NCBI GenBank assembly: GCA_032358255.1
Contig: JAULBX010032035.1
Location: 1-64,000, forward strand
DNA from: Heterotrichella gracilis
Taxonomy: Eukaryota > Sar > Xanthophyceae > Tribonematales > Xanthonemataceae
Length of the DNA stretch: 64,000 nucleotides
Direction of reading: 5' to 3'
How positions within the stretch are numbered: position 1 is the stretch's first letter; every line of letters starts with the position of its first letter. Under the pieces are notes generated by a model. That model was not told the origin of the DNA and searched no databases. It saw only the letters and a program-made list of their open reading frames with translations. The translations under genes and the position numbers were made by a program. Positions 22,012 through 34,771 of this stretch are shown here, piece by piece.

Positions 22012-24508
22012 TCACATCAGCCAATCCTCCATGTCCAGCTCACATGGCATGCCAGGTGGCAGCCCCATGCTGTCAGCCGCCACGCCAGTGCCCCTGCCAC
22101 CCCCACACACGCCGGCAACCCTCGCCCCATCATGGTGTGCCTCTGGGTAACCTGCACCTGGCCACGGGTCCTCACCTGCAGCGTGGAGCGCAATTCCGGC
22201 GGCGCTGCCACGCTGCCTGAAAGGGTGTCCTCCCCATATTACCATGCTCCCCTTGTTCACAAGCTCACACCTCCCCTCAAGGGAGGGGTGGTAGCGCGCA
22301 ATGTGGGCACGGGCACTGGCCTCACTCTGCAGCCATCCACCCAGCAAAAGTTGAGGGGCCTGACTTTTGAGAACCAAAATAGCTCAATTGACATAGTTAA
22401 TTGAATCAATCAACGGCACGAGTTTGGCCTGCCGTGAGTCATACACACAGGAACTCAACCCAGTGCAAGGACTGACCAGTATCGTGTCGCACTCAAAGGT
22501 CAGGCACAGCGTCCCCAACAGGTGGCCCGCCAGCCCCTTCCTCCCCAGCTCCTCCTCCTCCTCTGGCATAAGGGAGGGGGGTGCGCACAGCCGCGCAGCG
22601 TCACCATTGGTGCGCTCAACACATGCGTGGGCGGTGCGGCCGGTACTATTGGCAGGGAGGTGCAGGCGATGAGGAGAAGGGTGGTGCACTGTCATTGGCG
22701 TCCATGCATGTGCTGATTCTGATTATGCTCGAGTATGTGTATGATGCCCACGCCACGTGCAGCCGGCAGTCGAGTTGGTGAGCTGCTAGTAAAAGATGAT
22801 TGCGAATTAAGTGACAGCATGTGGAATGTTCTACAGGGGTCTGCACATGGCATGGTATGTGGCAAGGGTCCTTTGACGCATCGTCCTGAAGAAGGACTTC
22901 CAGCGATATTGTGCTGCTGGGTACACAGATGCATGTACTCCGTGCGCACTTGCATGGCCACAGTGCTCACCTTGGGTCCAGCAGCTCCAAGTCCATGAGG
23001 TGCCACAGCGGGTCGCGCGTGCAGTCGCGGTAGGGAAGGATGTCACGCGCGCACACTCCCAGGTGGATACCGCGACATGGGTCAAAGAAGTGGCCTGGGT
23101 GGGGTGGGGGAAAAATGCATGCAAAAGGAGCATGGCAGTAGTAGTATCACAGTGGAGCATGCTCGGGGCCTACTCGACGACTACAAACAATAGGCAGAGA
23201 CTGAGAAGGGCACATGGGGCCACATGGGTGCAGGGCACATGGGTGCGGGGGTTGCAAGGAGCCCCAGATGTGCAAGGGCGCGGTGCCGGTGGGGCAGTTT
23301 GTGTCTAACCATTGCGCGAGACATGGACATGCACTAGCTGCAACATGTGCCACACTCCCTACACTTCTCCATCCCTTACCCTGTCACCAGCCCACACCAG
23401 TGTGCCACCACCACCACCACCTCACCTCTGTCCCCACCTGATATCTCGCCCGTGTCTGTCACTGCAAGATACGCCACACCCTCCAACCGTGTGCCAGGGC
23501 CATCTCCAGGGGCACCAGCAGGGCTCACCCCCTCGTCATCGCCATTTAACCCATCATGGGCACCCTCATGCCCCTCCAGCCAATCCCCAGCGGGCGTCGA
23601 GGGTGGTGCCACAAGGGGGGTGTCACTTGTGGGTTGGGAGGGAGCAGCTGGTGGTGCTGCCCTCCCCTTCCTGCCGCTGCGCCACTCCCCTGGCGGTGGA
23701 ATGCTGGTATGGGTGGTGGTGCTGGCCACGGCAGGCGTATCGCCTGCAGCAGGGGTGCCAGGCTAACACCCAGGACCAACACAATAGAAGTGACCTCCCC
23801 TCCCGCCCACCCTGGATGGGCACCAGTGCCTCCATTGCATGAGTGTGCAGGTGCGTGCACTGCTCCTCAGCAACAGCCACCTTGTACGGGTTGGGCAGTG
23901 ATTGCCCCCTACAGGTGTGCAGACCCTGAACTGCCTACCTGATGCAGTCCGTTCGCTGGTGCCAAGCGGGGCATCCCCGGGTGGGGCTGGCAGTTGAGTA
24001 GCTCCACCTTGCGGCTCCAGTGGCACCCGCACCTCCACGTACACCTGGTCGGGTCCTGCAGGGGAGGCGCACCATAACGCACCTCAAGCCCGGCCAACCA
24101 ATGACCCACTGCCAGCGCTTGTATGGTGTTTAGGGTTTTGCAGTTAGGGTCCAGGACTGCATCCCGCAGTGTGGCACAAGCAACCTGGGTGTCACGCCAC
24201 TGCACAGCAACCCCTCGGGCTCATACACCCACCGTTGATCCCTCCAGTTCGTGCATGGCCCCAGCGGTGCTGTCCTGGAGTGCCAGGAGCACATTGGCAA
24301 AACATGCAACCTTAAGTGTCGGGGTCTAGCTAGGGTGCACTATAATAACCCTACAGCGTCGTAGGCACCCGGCGGGTACCCTGGCAGTACCCGAAATTCG
24401 GGATACTACGGCCTCACCTTGCTGCCTATCCTGCTGGGGTGTGCGTGCGTGCCAGGGTGAGACAGAGAACTCCACACTCTTGGCCGCAGATGGCCTGGGG
24501 CGAGGCAT
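22012..24508 (-). CDS. Unidentified multi-exon protein with C2-like segment, 5' half unresolved
   Basis: Four 3' exons join in frame on the minus strand: 23743-23438, 23094-22971, 22645-22477 and 22326-22012, ending MEDWLM and TGA. They read an acidic, Gly/Pro-rich linker, then GIHLGVCARDILPY, LMDLELLDP and LGTLCLTFECD. This arrangement resembles a C2 domain, which often binds lipid, though I cannot name the family. Upstream, coding-like segments include an ATG at 24508 (MPRPRPSAAK), a stretch near 24110-24190 with NTIQALAVGHWLAGLEVRY, and YVEVRVPLEP near 24030. These cannot be joined with ordinary introns: frame changes need gaps of only about 17-30 bases. Possible reasons are very short introns, a decaying 5' half, or assembly errors. 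The stop lies 184 bases from the end of the RING-CH pseudogene, in convergent orientation. The existence of the 3' half is reasonably sure; start and function are not. Confidence 0.5.
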
Positions 24509-26131
24509 GGTGAGGGCACAGGGCCTGCTGGGAAGCGGCGGTCAGGACGGGGGGCACGGTGCTGTTCGTCTCTACAAGGGATGTCTTGTAAGCCTGCAGG
24601 GTTGGGTTTGTGTTCAAATACTGCCCACGTCTGCCCATGCCAGGCATGTATGGCCCAAGATGGAGGCACAAGATTTTGACACACGCACCAGGGCGTCATC
24701 CTTATCTTATTATCTTATTGAGTCAGGCAGACCACTTGTGACGAAAGATGCGAACGGCAAAGGCTGTGACTACGTATGGGTTGTGTATTCTATGTGTTGA
24801 GTTGGCACACGCCCATGCCCTTCATACCGCTCAGTATTGTACCCAGTGACCAGCGGGCGCCGCAAAAACCTTGCAGTCGAATCAGGCCCAGCAAATAGAT
24901 GACCTATCAAGAAACCAACGTCTGGCTATCGTCGCTCGGGTCTTGTTTTACGTGGTGCCTGTAAACGCACCGTATGCATGCATGCATGGACCAAAACAAC
25001 CAACACAACTAATCAACCAACCACATGGAGTATGCACTACTTGTTGAATTTACGTTTGGTAGAACCCACCCCACTGGCCAATAAAGACGAAACGCAGGTC
25101 GTGCCTGGAAGCCTCGCACCCGACTCCCCAGGAGTATCAATATCAGCCCAGCTTGTCAATAGACCAGGACAATGGTTCAGTAGCTTTGTTCACGCTGAAA
25201 TAGTGTTCATCTTTGCCTTGTTGTTGGCCAAACTGGTGCAAAAGTCAGGCATGCCATGGACCTATGCAAGGGGTGATACAACCAAAGCTCCGACACTGTC
25301 CCTGTTCACAACAGTCCCGAACCTGGGCATTTTCCAAACAAAAAACAACTTCAAACGCACGTTCGTCCTCAATACCAGCTCCATTTGCTTTCTTTGATAG
25401 ATTCGGCGTATCGGTGTGCGTTTGCAAGCTTCTGCACCCACCCTGCTCCCCATCTGTTCCCTAACCCAAGACTACACAGTTTTGCAAGCAGCCTTAAAAC
25501 CACACCCTGTCTCTTACTATCTCCTCAGCCATGTCGTATGTAAGGAGTGTGAGTTAATGTTCCTGCATGTTCGCCTGTGTCCAGCCACGAGCAGCACTTG
25601 GTAAGAAGCCAACACAGGCTTGTATCCCCGACATGCCAAATGAAGCCAATCAGCGTGGGCGATGTCAAGAAGCAGCCTCGTCTTCACCGGTATGGGACTT
25701 TGCAACCAAAAGCAAACAACCCAGTTTGAACAGTTTGCCATCGAACAGACTACCGGCGTTTGAAGACGTAGTTTTAGGTGGATAGACACTCAGACCTTAC
25801 ACGTATATATCAACGCCTTTAACCATGCAGCTGCCGCGTGTCTTTAAAGTGTCTCCCACTCCCTTTGCCTGCACCCTCTTGCCTGTAACAGTTTCGTCAA
25901 CGCCGAAGTGGGTACCTACGTTGCCAAGTATTCAACACGCTTGTATGCACCGTACCGGTATGTGGACACTACGTGTATCCACGGGCCTTCCAGGGGACCC
26001 TTTGTACCTGGGCCCCAGTAGCACACAACGCGCGTCGTGTGCTAAAAACTGCATACAACTTGCTCTACGCTCTCAAACCTAGAGCACCTCGGCTCTGCCA
26101 TCGGTCCCTGCACTACCCTTGTGGGCTCTGG
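24509..26131. other. Spacer before TBC gene
   Basis: About 1.6 kb in which no exon can be supported. Part may be the 5' end of the minus-strand C2-like gene or an upstream exon of the TBC gene. A run of overlapping GCATGC/ATGCAT palindromes lies at 24973-24989. The open frames at 24978-25397 and 25567-25785 have no recognisable domain. Confidence 0.45.
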
Positions 26132-29100
26132 ATGTGCCCTACCCTATGTACTCCAACCTATGTGCTCAGGTTGGCTAAACCCACCTCACAGCACCCTCCC
26201 CCCTTCCCCCTCTGCACCGTCTCACTTGTCAGCTGCTTGCCTGTGTGTGCCCAGGCCTCAGTCCTTGAGGGCGAGGAGGGTGTGCTCATATTCGGGAGCC
26301 GGGAGAGCAGCTGTGCAGACTGCGCAGTCCTCATAGACAGGTATCCCATAAGAGCCAGGCAGTGACAGGTGGACCGTAACCTAGTGCACCGGTTCCTGCT
26401 GTCAGCACTGGCAACCCTTGAGCACAAGGCTTGGCACACATGTTTGTGTGCAACCACAGTGCAAGGGTTTCTGCAGTCTGCAGTACCTTTGTGCACCACA
26501 ATGCAGCACCAGTCGCACCGCACAGCACTCGTCACCACAGTTGGGAACCAGTCATTTGCACGCCAGCAGCTTGCCACCAATGCCTAAACCCTAGACCCTG
26601 CACAAAACGTCGTGCCGCACGGTGTCTGCTCTTGAACAGTCACAATGGGTAAGGAAGCAACGTCAAGCAAACAAACCCCCTTGCCATACCCCTCAACCCC
26701 CACTCCACTCCCCGCAGGCGTGAGATCGCAGGCGCTGTTGCCACCGAGGGGCTGACCTCCCACCCCCTGGGCATGGAGGCGGAGGAGCCCTCCTGGGGCA
26801 CCGACGGGGAGGTGGTGGAGTATGATAGCGATGGGGAGGCTGGGGAGGTGGCCAGCCCGCCACCCGCCAGCGACGTTGACGCCGGTGACGACTCTGACCA
26901 CTTCTCAGACATTGGGGAGGCAAGCGAGACAGAGGTGGGGAAGGGGGTTACTCCCTGTGTGTGGGGGATTGAGCTACTCTGACCACTTCTCAAACATAGG
27001 GCAGGGACCTCTGTGAGGGGACGGGGCACCCTTGTGGGCTGCCTATACTTTGTACAACAAGGATGTTTGGCAGCACTTCAGCAAGAAGGGGTGCAGGATT
27101 TAGGGATTTTTGACAGTGTAGTGCCCTTCCTGGGCCGCCCTCGCAGGGCTACTCTAGGTTGCGTACTGGATCAAATGCGTGTGCGTGTAGGGGTACGTCC
27201 CGCTGACCATCGCCCCACCTGATAGCCACCCATCAATCGCCACCCCCCCGCTATGCAGGTTGTGTACGTGAAGGAGGGCGTGTGCGTGTGGCCCAGCAGG
27301 CAGGAGCACATAGCGGGGCGCCTGTCACTCATCCGCCAGCACCGAGTGACCTTCATGGCCTGGCTGCCCTACTCGGTTGGGAGGCTGGATCCTGACGGGG
27401 GGGTGAGGGTGGGCGGAGGGGCGGAGGAGGGGGGCGCGGGCACAAAAGGTAGGGCGGGGGGTAAGGGGCGCGTAGGCTGTGGAGTATTGTATCTTGATTG
27501 GTACATAAATCCTGGCATGGAAATTTCTGTGGGCATCGCCCCATTGCCATCTCGGACATGGGCAACCATCCAGCCTGCTTCTCAGCACCCATCACCACCG
27601 GCACCTGTGACAGGGTTTGCATATGTATACCATTGTTCACCTTGACAGTTGAGGACGATTTATATGAACAGACTTAGAACCCAGAAACAATGAATCTCCA
27701 AAGAATTAGAACAAATTCCCCCTACTCTTCTCCAGGCCGCACCATGTACGCCGTCCACCCCATACCGCTGTCTGAGGTGCGCGCGCTGCGTGTGCACACA
27801 CCGGCATGGGGGGCGCACTATGTGGTGGTGGTGCTGGCCTCAGGGCTCACGCTGCCCCCGCTGTACTACGCAAGCGGGGACGCAAGGGGGCTGCTGGCGG
27901 CGATACGCGAGGTGGGGATGGGATGGGGCATGTGGATTTGAACTAGCGTGAGGTAGCAGATTGGTGTGGGCTGGGTAGTGTGGGGTATTAGATAGCTTTG
28001 AATGCACAGTATGGGCTACACCCCGGCTTGTGCCAAGCGTCATGGCACCCCTCGCTTGGCCGCCCATCTTGGTGCCTAGCCTCCATTCACCCTCCCACCC
28101 CCGCGCTGTGGCATCATACACCGCCCCCTTCATGCACGCACTCATGCGATCCCCCCCCCCACCCTCCCCCCGCAGCACGCCCCCCTGCTGCGCTCCGAGT
28201 CCGACCCCTCCGTGTGGCTGCTCAACGACACAATGGACCCGCTGCAGCGCTCACTGACGGCGCTGGATGCGGGCGACATGGCACTGGGGGCGCCGCCAAT
28301 GGACGCATCAACCACCTTTGCACCGCCGCCAGGTATCATTGTAATTCTCGGTCTTTGGGAATCGCATCTGCAACCTCAGGATAGCATTATTATAACTACT
28401 CAATTTGCATGTTACCTGCGCCGTTTGCATTCACAACCATGTGCACCGCTTGAGTTGAATTGCATTTGCAGGCTCACGATAGCACTCATAACTACAGAAT
28501 CATATTTGTACATCGCGCTGTTGTTGTCACAACCAACCTCTGGGTGACAACCAAGCTGCCACCTCAAACTCAAGTCCCACCCGCAGGCCCCAGCGGCAAC
28601 CCCTGGGATGGCGAGGGCCCCCCCGGCACCGCCAGCCTGCACGCCGTGCGCAACTCCTTCATGCACCTGCTGGACAAGTTCCACCGCGTCATCCAAGTCT
28701 CAAAAGAAGCAGGTGCAGCTGCAGGAAGCAGCATGGTAGCCGCCTCGGCCCTGCTCCTCAACCCCTTGGGGGTGCCGGGGGCGGAGGCTGGGGTCATGGG
28801 GGTTGAGGAAGAGGCGGAGGCCAGCACTGGTGTGGGTGTGTTTGAGATGGTGGACCGCGCCAGTGGGGAGGTGGCGGTGGAGGCCATCCGGCGGCGCGTG
28901 CGGCCGCCCCCACTGACCAGTGAGGAGTTTGGGACCTTCTTGGACGCGCAAGGTGGGTGCAGGGTGAAGGGACGGTGGGTCATCAATTATGAAGCATATT
29001 GCAGGGCTGGGAGCTGGGTGTGGGGTTGCTTGGCTTGCAAAGCTGTGGACTGTGGGCCGATGGGGGCAGGGGTCTGCAGGTGGTGCATGTGCATCACATG

Positions 29101-32100
29101 GGGGAACTAATGCTTCATGGCACACCCACCTCAGCCCTCATGAACTAGGGGTATACTAGATAACCTCGTATATTAGTATACCTCTGCTAAAGGATACAAA
29201 GTCCGCCCCTCCCGCAGGCCATCTTGTCGACCCCCCCGGCCTGCGTGCGCGCGTGTTCTACGGGGGCGTGGACCCACAGGCGCGCCGCGAGGTGTGGCCG
29301 CACCTGCTGGGCGTGTACCCACCAGGGGCAAGCACTAGGGAGCGACAGGCGGTGCTGGGGGAGCGGCGTCAGGAGTATGATCGGCTCAAGCGCCAGTGGC
29401 GGTCGATGACGCAGGCGCAGGCGGCACGGTGAGGGTGGTGGAAATTTTGTCCTGAGGGGGTGTCGGGGTTTCAGTGGCGGTCTCCGATGCAGATGGTGCT
29501 GTGAGGGTGGGTGGGCATGGTGCTGATGCCCTTGTGACGTGTCAGGTAGTAGTGGTGGTGGTGGGTGACCATGGGCGTTTGACATAACGTAAAAAGGTGA
29601 TGTCATTTTAAAATCTGAAATAACATTATTTCTATGTGTTTTTCAATCAACATATAAAATAATCTCATAAAATGTACTATTCTGTAAGGATTAGTAGTAG
29701 TAGTATTAATCCTTATTGCTTAAAGTATGTTTGGGTGGCAGGCAGTCGAGCCAGGCGTGTCCCGGTCACCTTTATAAACCCTCACCACCACCCTGCAGGT
29801 TTGCCAGCTGGCGGCAGCGCGTGACTGCAGTTGACAAGGACGTGCGCCGCACCGACCGCGCGCAGCCCTTCTACTCGCGTGAGGGCTGTGCCGCAGCCAA
29901 GCAGCTGCGCGCCATCCTGCTCACGTATGCAATGTTCAACTTTGACCTGGGCTACTGCCAGGTGCGAATGGCACAAGCAGAGGTGTTTGCGTGTATTGCA
30001 TACAAGCCTGCGTGGGGTCAGATTTGTGGCGTGAATTTGGGGTAAGCAGCGTGACTGGCTGTGCACCATCTGCCGCGCTGGAACCAGTGACTGAGATTTA
30101 TATCCAAGAAATGCATGTCCTGACTTGCTTAGGCATACATACACAGACATGTACCCCTGGACTGCGCATGCTGACTTGTTTGCTTGCTTGCAGGGCATGT
30201 CTGACCTTGCCTCCCCGCTGCTGTACGTGATGCGCCACGAGGCGGACGCCTTCTGGTGCTTTGTGTCGGTGATGGAGGGCATGGAGGCAAACTTCCACAC
30301 AGACTGCACGTAAGTGGGGAGGTCTGGGGGATGCGGTAGGAATTTGGAATGAGGGTGCTGTGGGCAATCCGGGATGAAATCAGATCCTTTCATTACTATA
30401 AAGACACTTTCCTACAGGGTAACTCCTCCTCAGTAGGTGTTGGCCTGCCACCAATTGGGCATCCCTTGTCGCCGCGGACACCTCAACCCCTGCCAGCGCT
30501 CAGCGCCCCACCCACTGGTGGTCACATCGGATCCAATAGCCTGGTGTTTGCCAGAGGGGGTTTCAGCGGTATACATCACCGCTGACACCCCCATTATATA
30601 TTTGGCCGCCTTGCCACCCCAACCTCAGTAATCTGATCTTGCCCTCGCCAATTCACCCCCCTTTCCCGCCCCTCTGCAGCGGCATGCACGCCCAGCTTGT
30701 GTGCCTTGCCCGCCTGCTTCAGCTGCTTGACCCCCCCCTGCACGCGCACATGGAGCGGCACGACTGCCTCAACCTCTTCTGCTGCTACCGCTGGCTGCTC
30801 ATCCACTTCAAGAGGGAGTTCAACTATGAGGAGGTGGGTGGGGAGGGGGGACGGGGAGGGCTGGGGGTAGTAGAGTGTAATTATTGAGATGGAGAGATCC
30901 AGGTGGGATTCAAAAGGGAGTTCAACTATAAGGAGGAAGGTTGGGTGGGGGGAAGGGCTGGCATGCCTGCAGTGGATCGCCTTGGAACGCACCATGTGCA
31001 TCTCAGGAGGCGTGTTTAAGGATGTAGGGCTCGCGGGAGGCCTAGGTGCATTACCAGAAGGCAGCAGATGCCTCATGGGTGTCTGGCTTGGGATTGGAAA
31101 GTTGGCTTTGGGGAAAAGGGGTTCTAGCTGGGACTGCAGCACATGTGCGATGCCTGCAAAGAACCACCTGGCAGGGCCACATTACGAGCGGGAACAGTGC
31201 ACAAGTGCGAGAAAGAAAGAGGGTTGCGGTGGCGCTGGCGGATGTATCGCTGGTCAGGGGAGTGGCATGGATGGCCCATCAGAGATGTCACAGGAGTACA
31301 GCGCTCAAGCCTCGTGCATCTGAATCAGATGCATGTGGACTCTTGCAGTACACACATCCTATATTCTTGTAACTGTGTGACACCCTTGACGCCTTCCAGG
31401 TACTGGTAGGTCCCAGTGTACCAGTGTAGTCAGCCACTGGCTTCCCTGGTAGCCTGGTACCTACCACTACCTGGAGGGATTTAAGGATGTTGCGTAGTTA
31501 CAATGGTATTTAGAATGTGTGTACTGCAGCAGACTAGTATGCATGTGGCCTGAGGTTGGGTGGTAGATTTACTTGCCAACGGGGATAGATGTTGACCAAA
31601 CATATGACCAACCACTTGGGTGGCCCATGGCGTTACAGGAGGCGAGCGAAGCCGTCTACTGTAGGGGGACGGTGGGGAGGAGAGCCTGGGGGGGCGTCCA
31701 GGTGTCAACCAGTGCATGGTCAACCACAAAAGCACCACAGGCGTAACATCACATTACATGCGTGCCCCCGAAGGGATGCATCCACTGGCTAAACGATGTT
31801 AAGCCCAGGTTTACATGAGCTGTCCTTGTGCATCAGCTCTCCATCTTATTACCACATTTCTCACCTGCACTCATGAACCACCCTCTCCCCCCCCCTTTCC
31901 CCCCCCAGGTGATGCGCCTGTGGGAGGCGCTGTGGTCCCGCCACCTGTCCCCCGCCTTCCACCTGTACCTGGCGCTGGCCATACTCAAGCACCACCGCAG
32001 GGAGATCCTGGAGGGCGGCCTGGACTTTGACGGCCTCATGCGCCTGTGCGTGGGGCTGTCGGGCAGGATCGACCTGGATGCTGCGCTGCGGGATGCCGAG

Positions 32101-32196
32101 ATATTGGTGCACTACGCGGGGGAGGCGGGCAGGCAATGTGTGGCAGAGATGGAGGGGGAGATGAAGAAAGGGGGTGGGGGAACCCCGTCCTCGTGA
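26132..32196 (+). CDS. TBC-domain Rab GTPase-activating protein (GYP7/TBC1D15-like)
   Basis: Eleven exons: 26132-26340 (5' end uncertain), 26718-26934, 27259-27448, 27736-27911, 28176-28332, 28587-28952, 29218-29428, 29799-29961, 30194-30309, 30680-30833, 31909-32196. About 748 residues from the first in-frame ATG, or 707 if only 26255 onward is exon 1. The N-terminal half holds a block also seen in TBC1D15-type proteins (VVYVKEGVCVWPS, then WLPYS). The TBC domain begins at PPGLRARVFYGGVD. It has the catalytic arginine finger in KDVRRTDR and the glutamine finger in FDLGYCQGMSDL, so GTP hydrolysis on a Rab protein should be accelerated. It probably acts on endomembranes or mitochondrial/vacuolar traffic; the Rab partner is unknown. 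An acidic linker lies in exon 2. The start at 26132 gives an unusual Cys/Pro-rich leader, so a missed upstream exon after the AG at 26253-26254 is a real alternative. Confidence 0.82.
26976..27001 (+). repeat. Copy of exon-2 end inside TBC intron
   Basis: These 26 bases repeat 26891-26916, near the end of the preceding exon, with two mismatches. The copy lies about 40 bases after the donor site. Confidence 0.8.
30909..30936 (+). repeat. Copy of exon-10 end inside TBC intron
   Basis: These 28 bases repeat 30807-30834, the last codons of the exon and its donor, with two mismatches. One mismatch turns the donor-adjacent GAGGTG into GAGGAA, so the copy has no usable splice site. Confidence 0.82.
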
Positions 32197-33723
32197 GGGG
32201 GGGGGTTCGGGGGGGTGGCAGGAGGAGGGAGTTGTGCCCACTGCGAGGCGGGCAGGCAGTGTGGTGGGGATGAGGGCATTGTGGGGTTAGCGGGGGGTTG
32301 GGGGCGCAGGGCCAAGGGCGTGTAAGCATTGGTGTACAGTAGGGGGGGGCTTTGGGCAGGGAGGGCAGTGTCAGAATCATCGTGTACAATAGAGGAGATA
32401 GCATGCATGGGGAGGACAAGGAAGGCATTCTGGATTTGCCTTGCGTAGTGTGTTCGCCGCCATTCTGGATGGCCAGTCAGAGCCTTCTGCTGCAAACCTT
32501 GTCTGGCTGCTGCTGCTGAGTGGCGCACACATGTGGATGAAGCCACCGCGGCTGAGCTTGGCAATTTTGTCTGCAGTTACAACCAAGTTCAACCTGTTAC
32601 ATTACAACAGTAGTACTGCTGTAGGCAAAGAGTGCTGCTACGGCCGTACGGTAGCCGGTACGGTCCACTGGAGACCTGGCAGGTCTTAGACCTGTAGACT
32701 ACTGTAAATTGTTGATAACACACGAGGGTACCTACAATAATATGTAAACATTCAATATTCGCAATGATAGTCCTGAAAACAGGCTCAAGCTCGTCATATG
32801 CCAGTGCACATATGCCACATGAGGGAAATACATTGACTCATTTGGAATGCCATTGAATGCATCATAAGCACATGCTTCTGCAATCCCTGATGGCACAACG
32901 CATCAGGCCTGTGCCTAGCTGTGTCCATGTGTAAGAGTTTTGAGCGACCATAATGACCATGCCCCTGGATCTTATGATGACTTGGACGCCTCTCTGCACT
33001 GCTTAGCAGCGACAGCGACTGGGCCGCGTAGCACACAGTGCCGCAGTACTGGCAAGTACGTGCCCTGGCACGCCATGGTATGCGCCATACCACACCAGGC
33101 CTGCCTATCACTGCCACAGCCGCTGAGTTGGCCGCCTATGCCGTGATGGTGGCGCTTCGAGCATAGTAGTACCCCTAGGGCCTGGCAAGCTCTTGGTGCC
33201 GAGCCTCAGCTAGTGGCGGAGTCTACCGCAGTGTCCAAGCTCGTTGCTAGAAAAGATTCAGCTGCGGGCCCTGCAAAGCAGCTTGCCCGATTGGCGAGCG
33301 CGCTGCGCGCACATGGCTATGGCCCTGTGATCTCCCCCACCATCTTGTTTGGCGCCTTGTTCTCCGGGCGAGGGGCGGTGGCCACATGCAGCAACACACC
33401 TAGCGCGCTGCCTGCACAAAAACGGGGAGCAAGTGTGTTACGAAAGGCAGCAGAGGGTGTCAAGGATGGGGTGGCGAGAACATAATGTCACGTTCCACAG
33501 TGGTAGCTGTAAGCAAAGTGCAATGAGCTCGTCAGTGCGCTCGTCTACAATGGCACCTCCAGAGATGCATAGCTAGCTGCGCATGGCAATGCGGATGACT
33601 CACAGCCTGATGCGGCTTGGATAAATTCTGCATGGGGGGGAATGACAACCTGGAAGTACATGTACCGAACACCACCCACTGGCCGATACCGCCTGCAAAC
33701 AGCACTTCCGCCCCAGTCCACCC
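32197..33723. other. Convergent spacer between TBC gene and small membrane protein gene
   Basis: About 1.5 kb. Bases 32197-32400 are G-rich and are probably the TBC gene's 3' untranslated region; 32245-32273 repeats coding sequence at 32122-32150. The open frame at 33213-33485 starts at GTG and has no family signature. No other feature was seen. Confidence 0.55.
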
Positions 33724-34771
33724 CTAAGGCCATCCCCCGCACCACCCCCGCCACCACCCACCGAGCGCCGCGCCCCCCACCAGCGTCTTGAGCCCCGTCC
33801 CCAGCAGCAACATTGCCGCACCCCCACCCACCACCGCTCCCTCCTGTGCAAACAGGTCTGTGCGGTTCTGTCCCTCGCTGTAGTGCAGCCTGTACACCCT
33901 GTCCTCAAGGCCCTCCTGGTCAATGGAGGCAACCTTGGCGGCACCCATGGCGGCTGCGGGTGGAGGGGAAGCAAGGGGTAATAATTTCCAGAGACATATG
34001 AAACAAATTAATATTAAAATCCATAAGCAATGTTTTTTCCTCAGAAAGAGAAAAAAAATGAAAATCGGAAAGATGAAAACGAGGAAGTGAACAATTTATA
34101 TACAGCGAAGATGATGATGTGCGCATGACGTGCGTGCAGGAGCACAGGAGGTGGATACATGGGAGCATGGATACATGGGAGAGCTGTGCCAACCCCTGTT
34201 GCCATTGCTGCAATTGTCATGCACGTGAGAGAGCATGCTTTAAAACAGTATGCGCACAGTGAACGGTGCGAGCCCTGGTGTGCCGGGCGCTACAAGTCAT
34301 CTGGTGAGTGGTGCACATACCGAGTATCAGGAAGGTGGTTTCATGCCAAGTCTACACGTTGTGCAGCAGTCGGCCAACAACAGCGCGGCAAATACTGCAC
34401 CAACATACCAGAGTATGGGTGCAATGCCCGTCGCAATACTGCTTCGCACCCCCGCCGATACCTGCCCCCCCTGCCCGCCAATCAACACCCCCACCCCCAC
34501 ACCCCAAACCCCCCGGGTGACAAGCACTAGCCCTTGTGTGCGCACCTGACAGCGCCAAGCCCACGAGAGCCGACGTCCCCACCGCCGCCAGCGCCCTAGG
34601 CCCAAACTCAGGCAGCCTGAGGCCGCCCCCCTTGAAGTAGGTTCGCCCCGCCATGATGGGCACCACCAAGCCCACACCCACAACCGACCCCCCCTGGAAC
34701 CCCTTCTGCATCACGTGGTTCATAAGGCGGGCAGCGGAGTATTTAGAGGGGTCGAAGTCGGGCTCTGTCAT
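33724..34771 (-). CDS. Small hydrophobic protein of unknown function
   Basis: Two exons on the minus strand, 34771-34546 and 33953-33724, give 151 residues. The protein begins MTEPDFDPSKYSAARLMNHV. Gly/Ala/Val-rich segments follow (GGSVVGVGLVVPIMAG, ALAAVGTSALVGLALSG, GAVVGGGAAMLLLGTG) that could cross a membrane two to four times. Between them is a charged loop with SIDQEGLEDRVYRLHYSEG. The glycine-rich helices recall small organelle inner-membrane proteins such as the Tim17/complex I B14.7 group, but I see no decisive motif. The splice sites (GTGCGC donor, CCGCAG acceptor) and phase agree. The upstream spacer is shared with the divergent RCC1 gene. Confidence 0.72.

Noticed and set aside
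24978-25785. Plus-strand frames considered as a first exon of the TBC gene
   Set aside because: No donor joins them in phase to 26255 and their sequence is not like TBC-protein N-termini.
33213-33485. Frame of 90 codons in the TBC/small-protein spacer
   Set aside because: It starts at GTG, has no domain, and lies where two convergent genes end.
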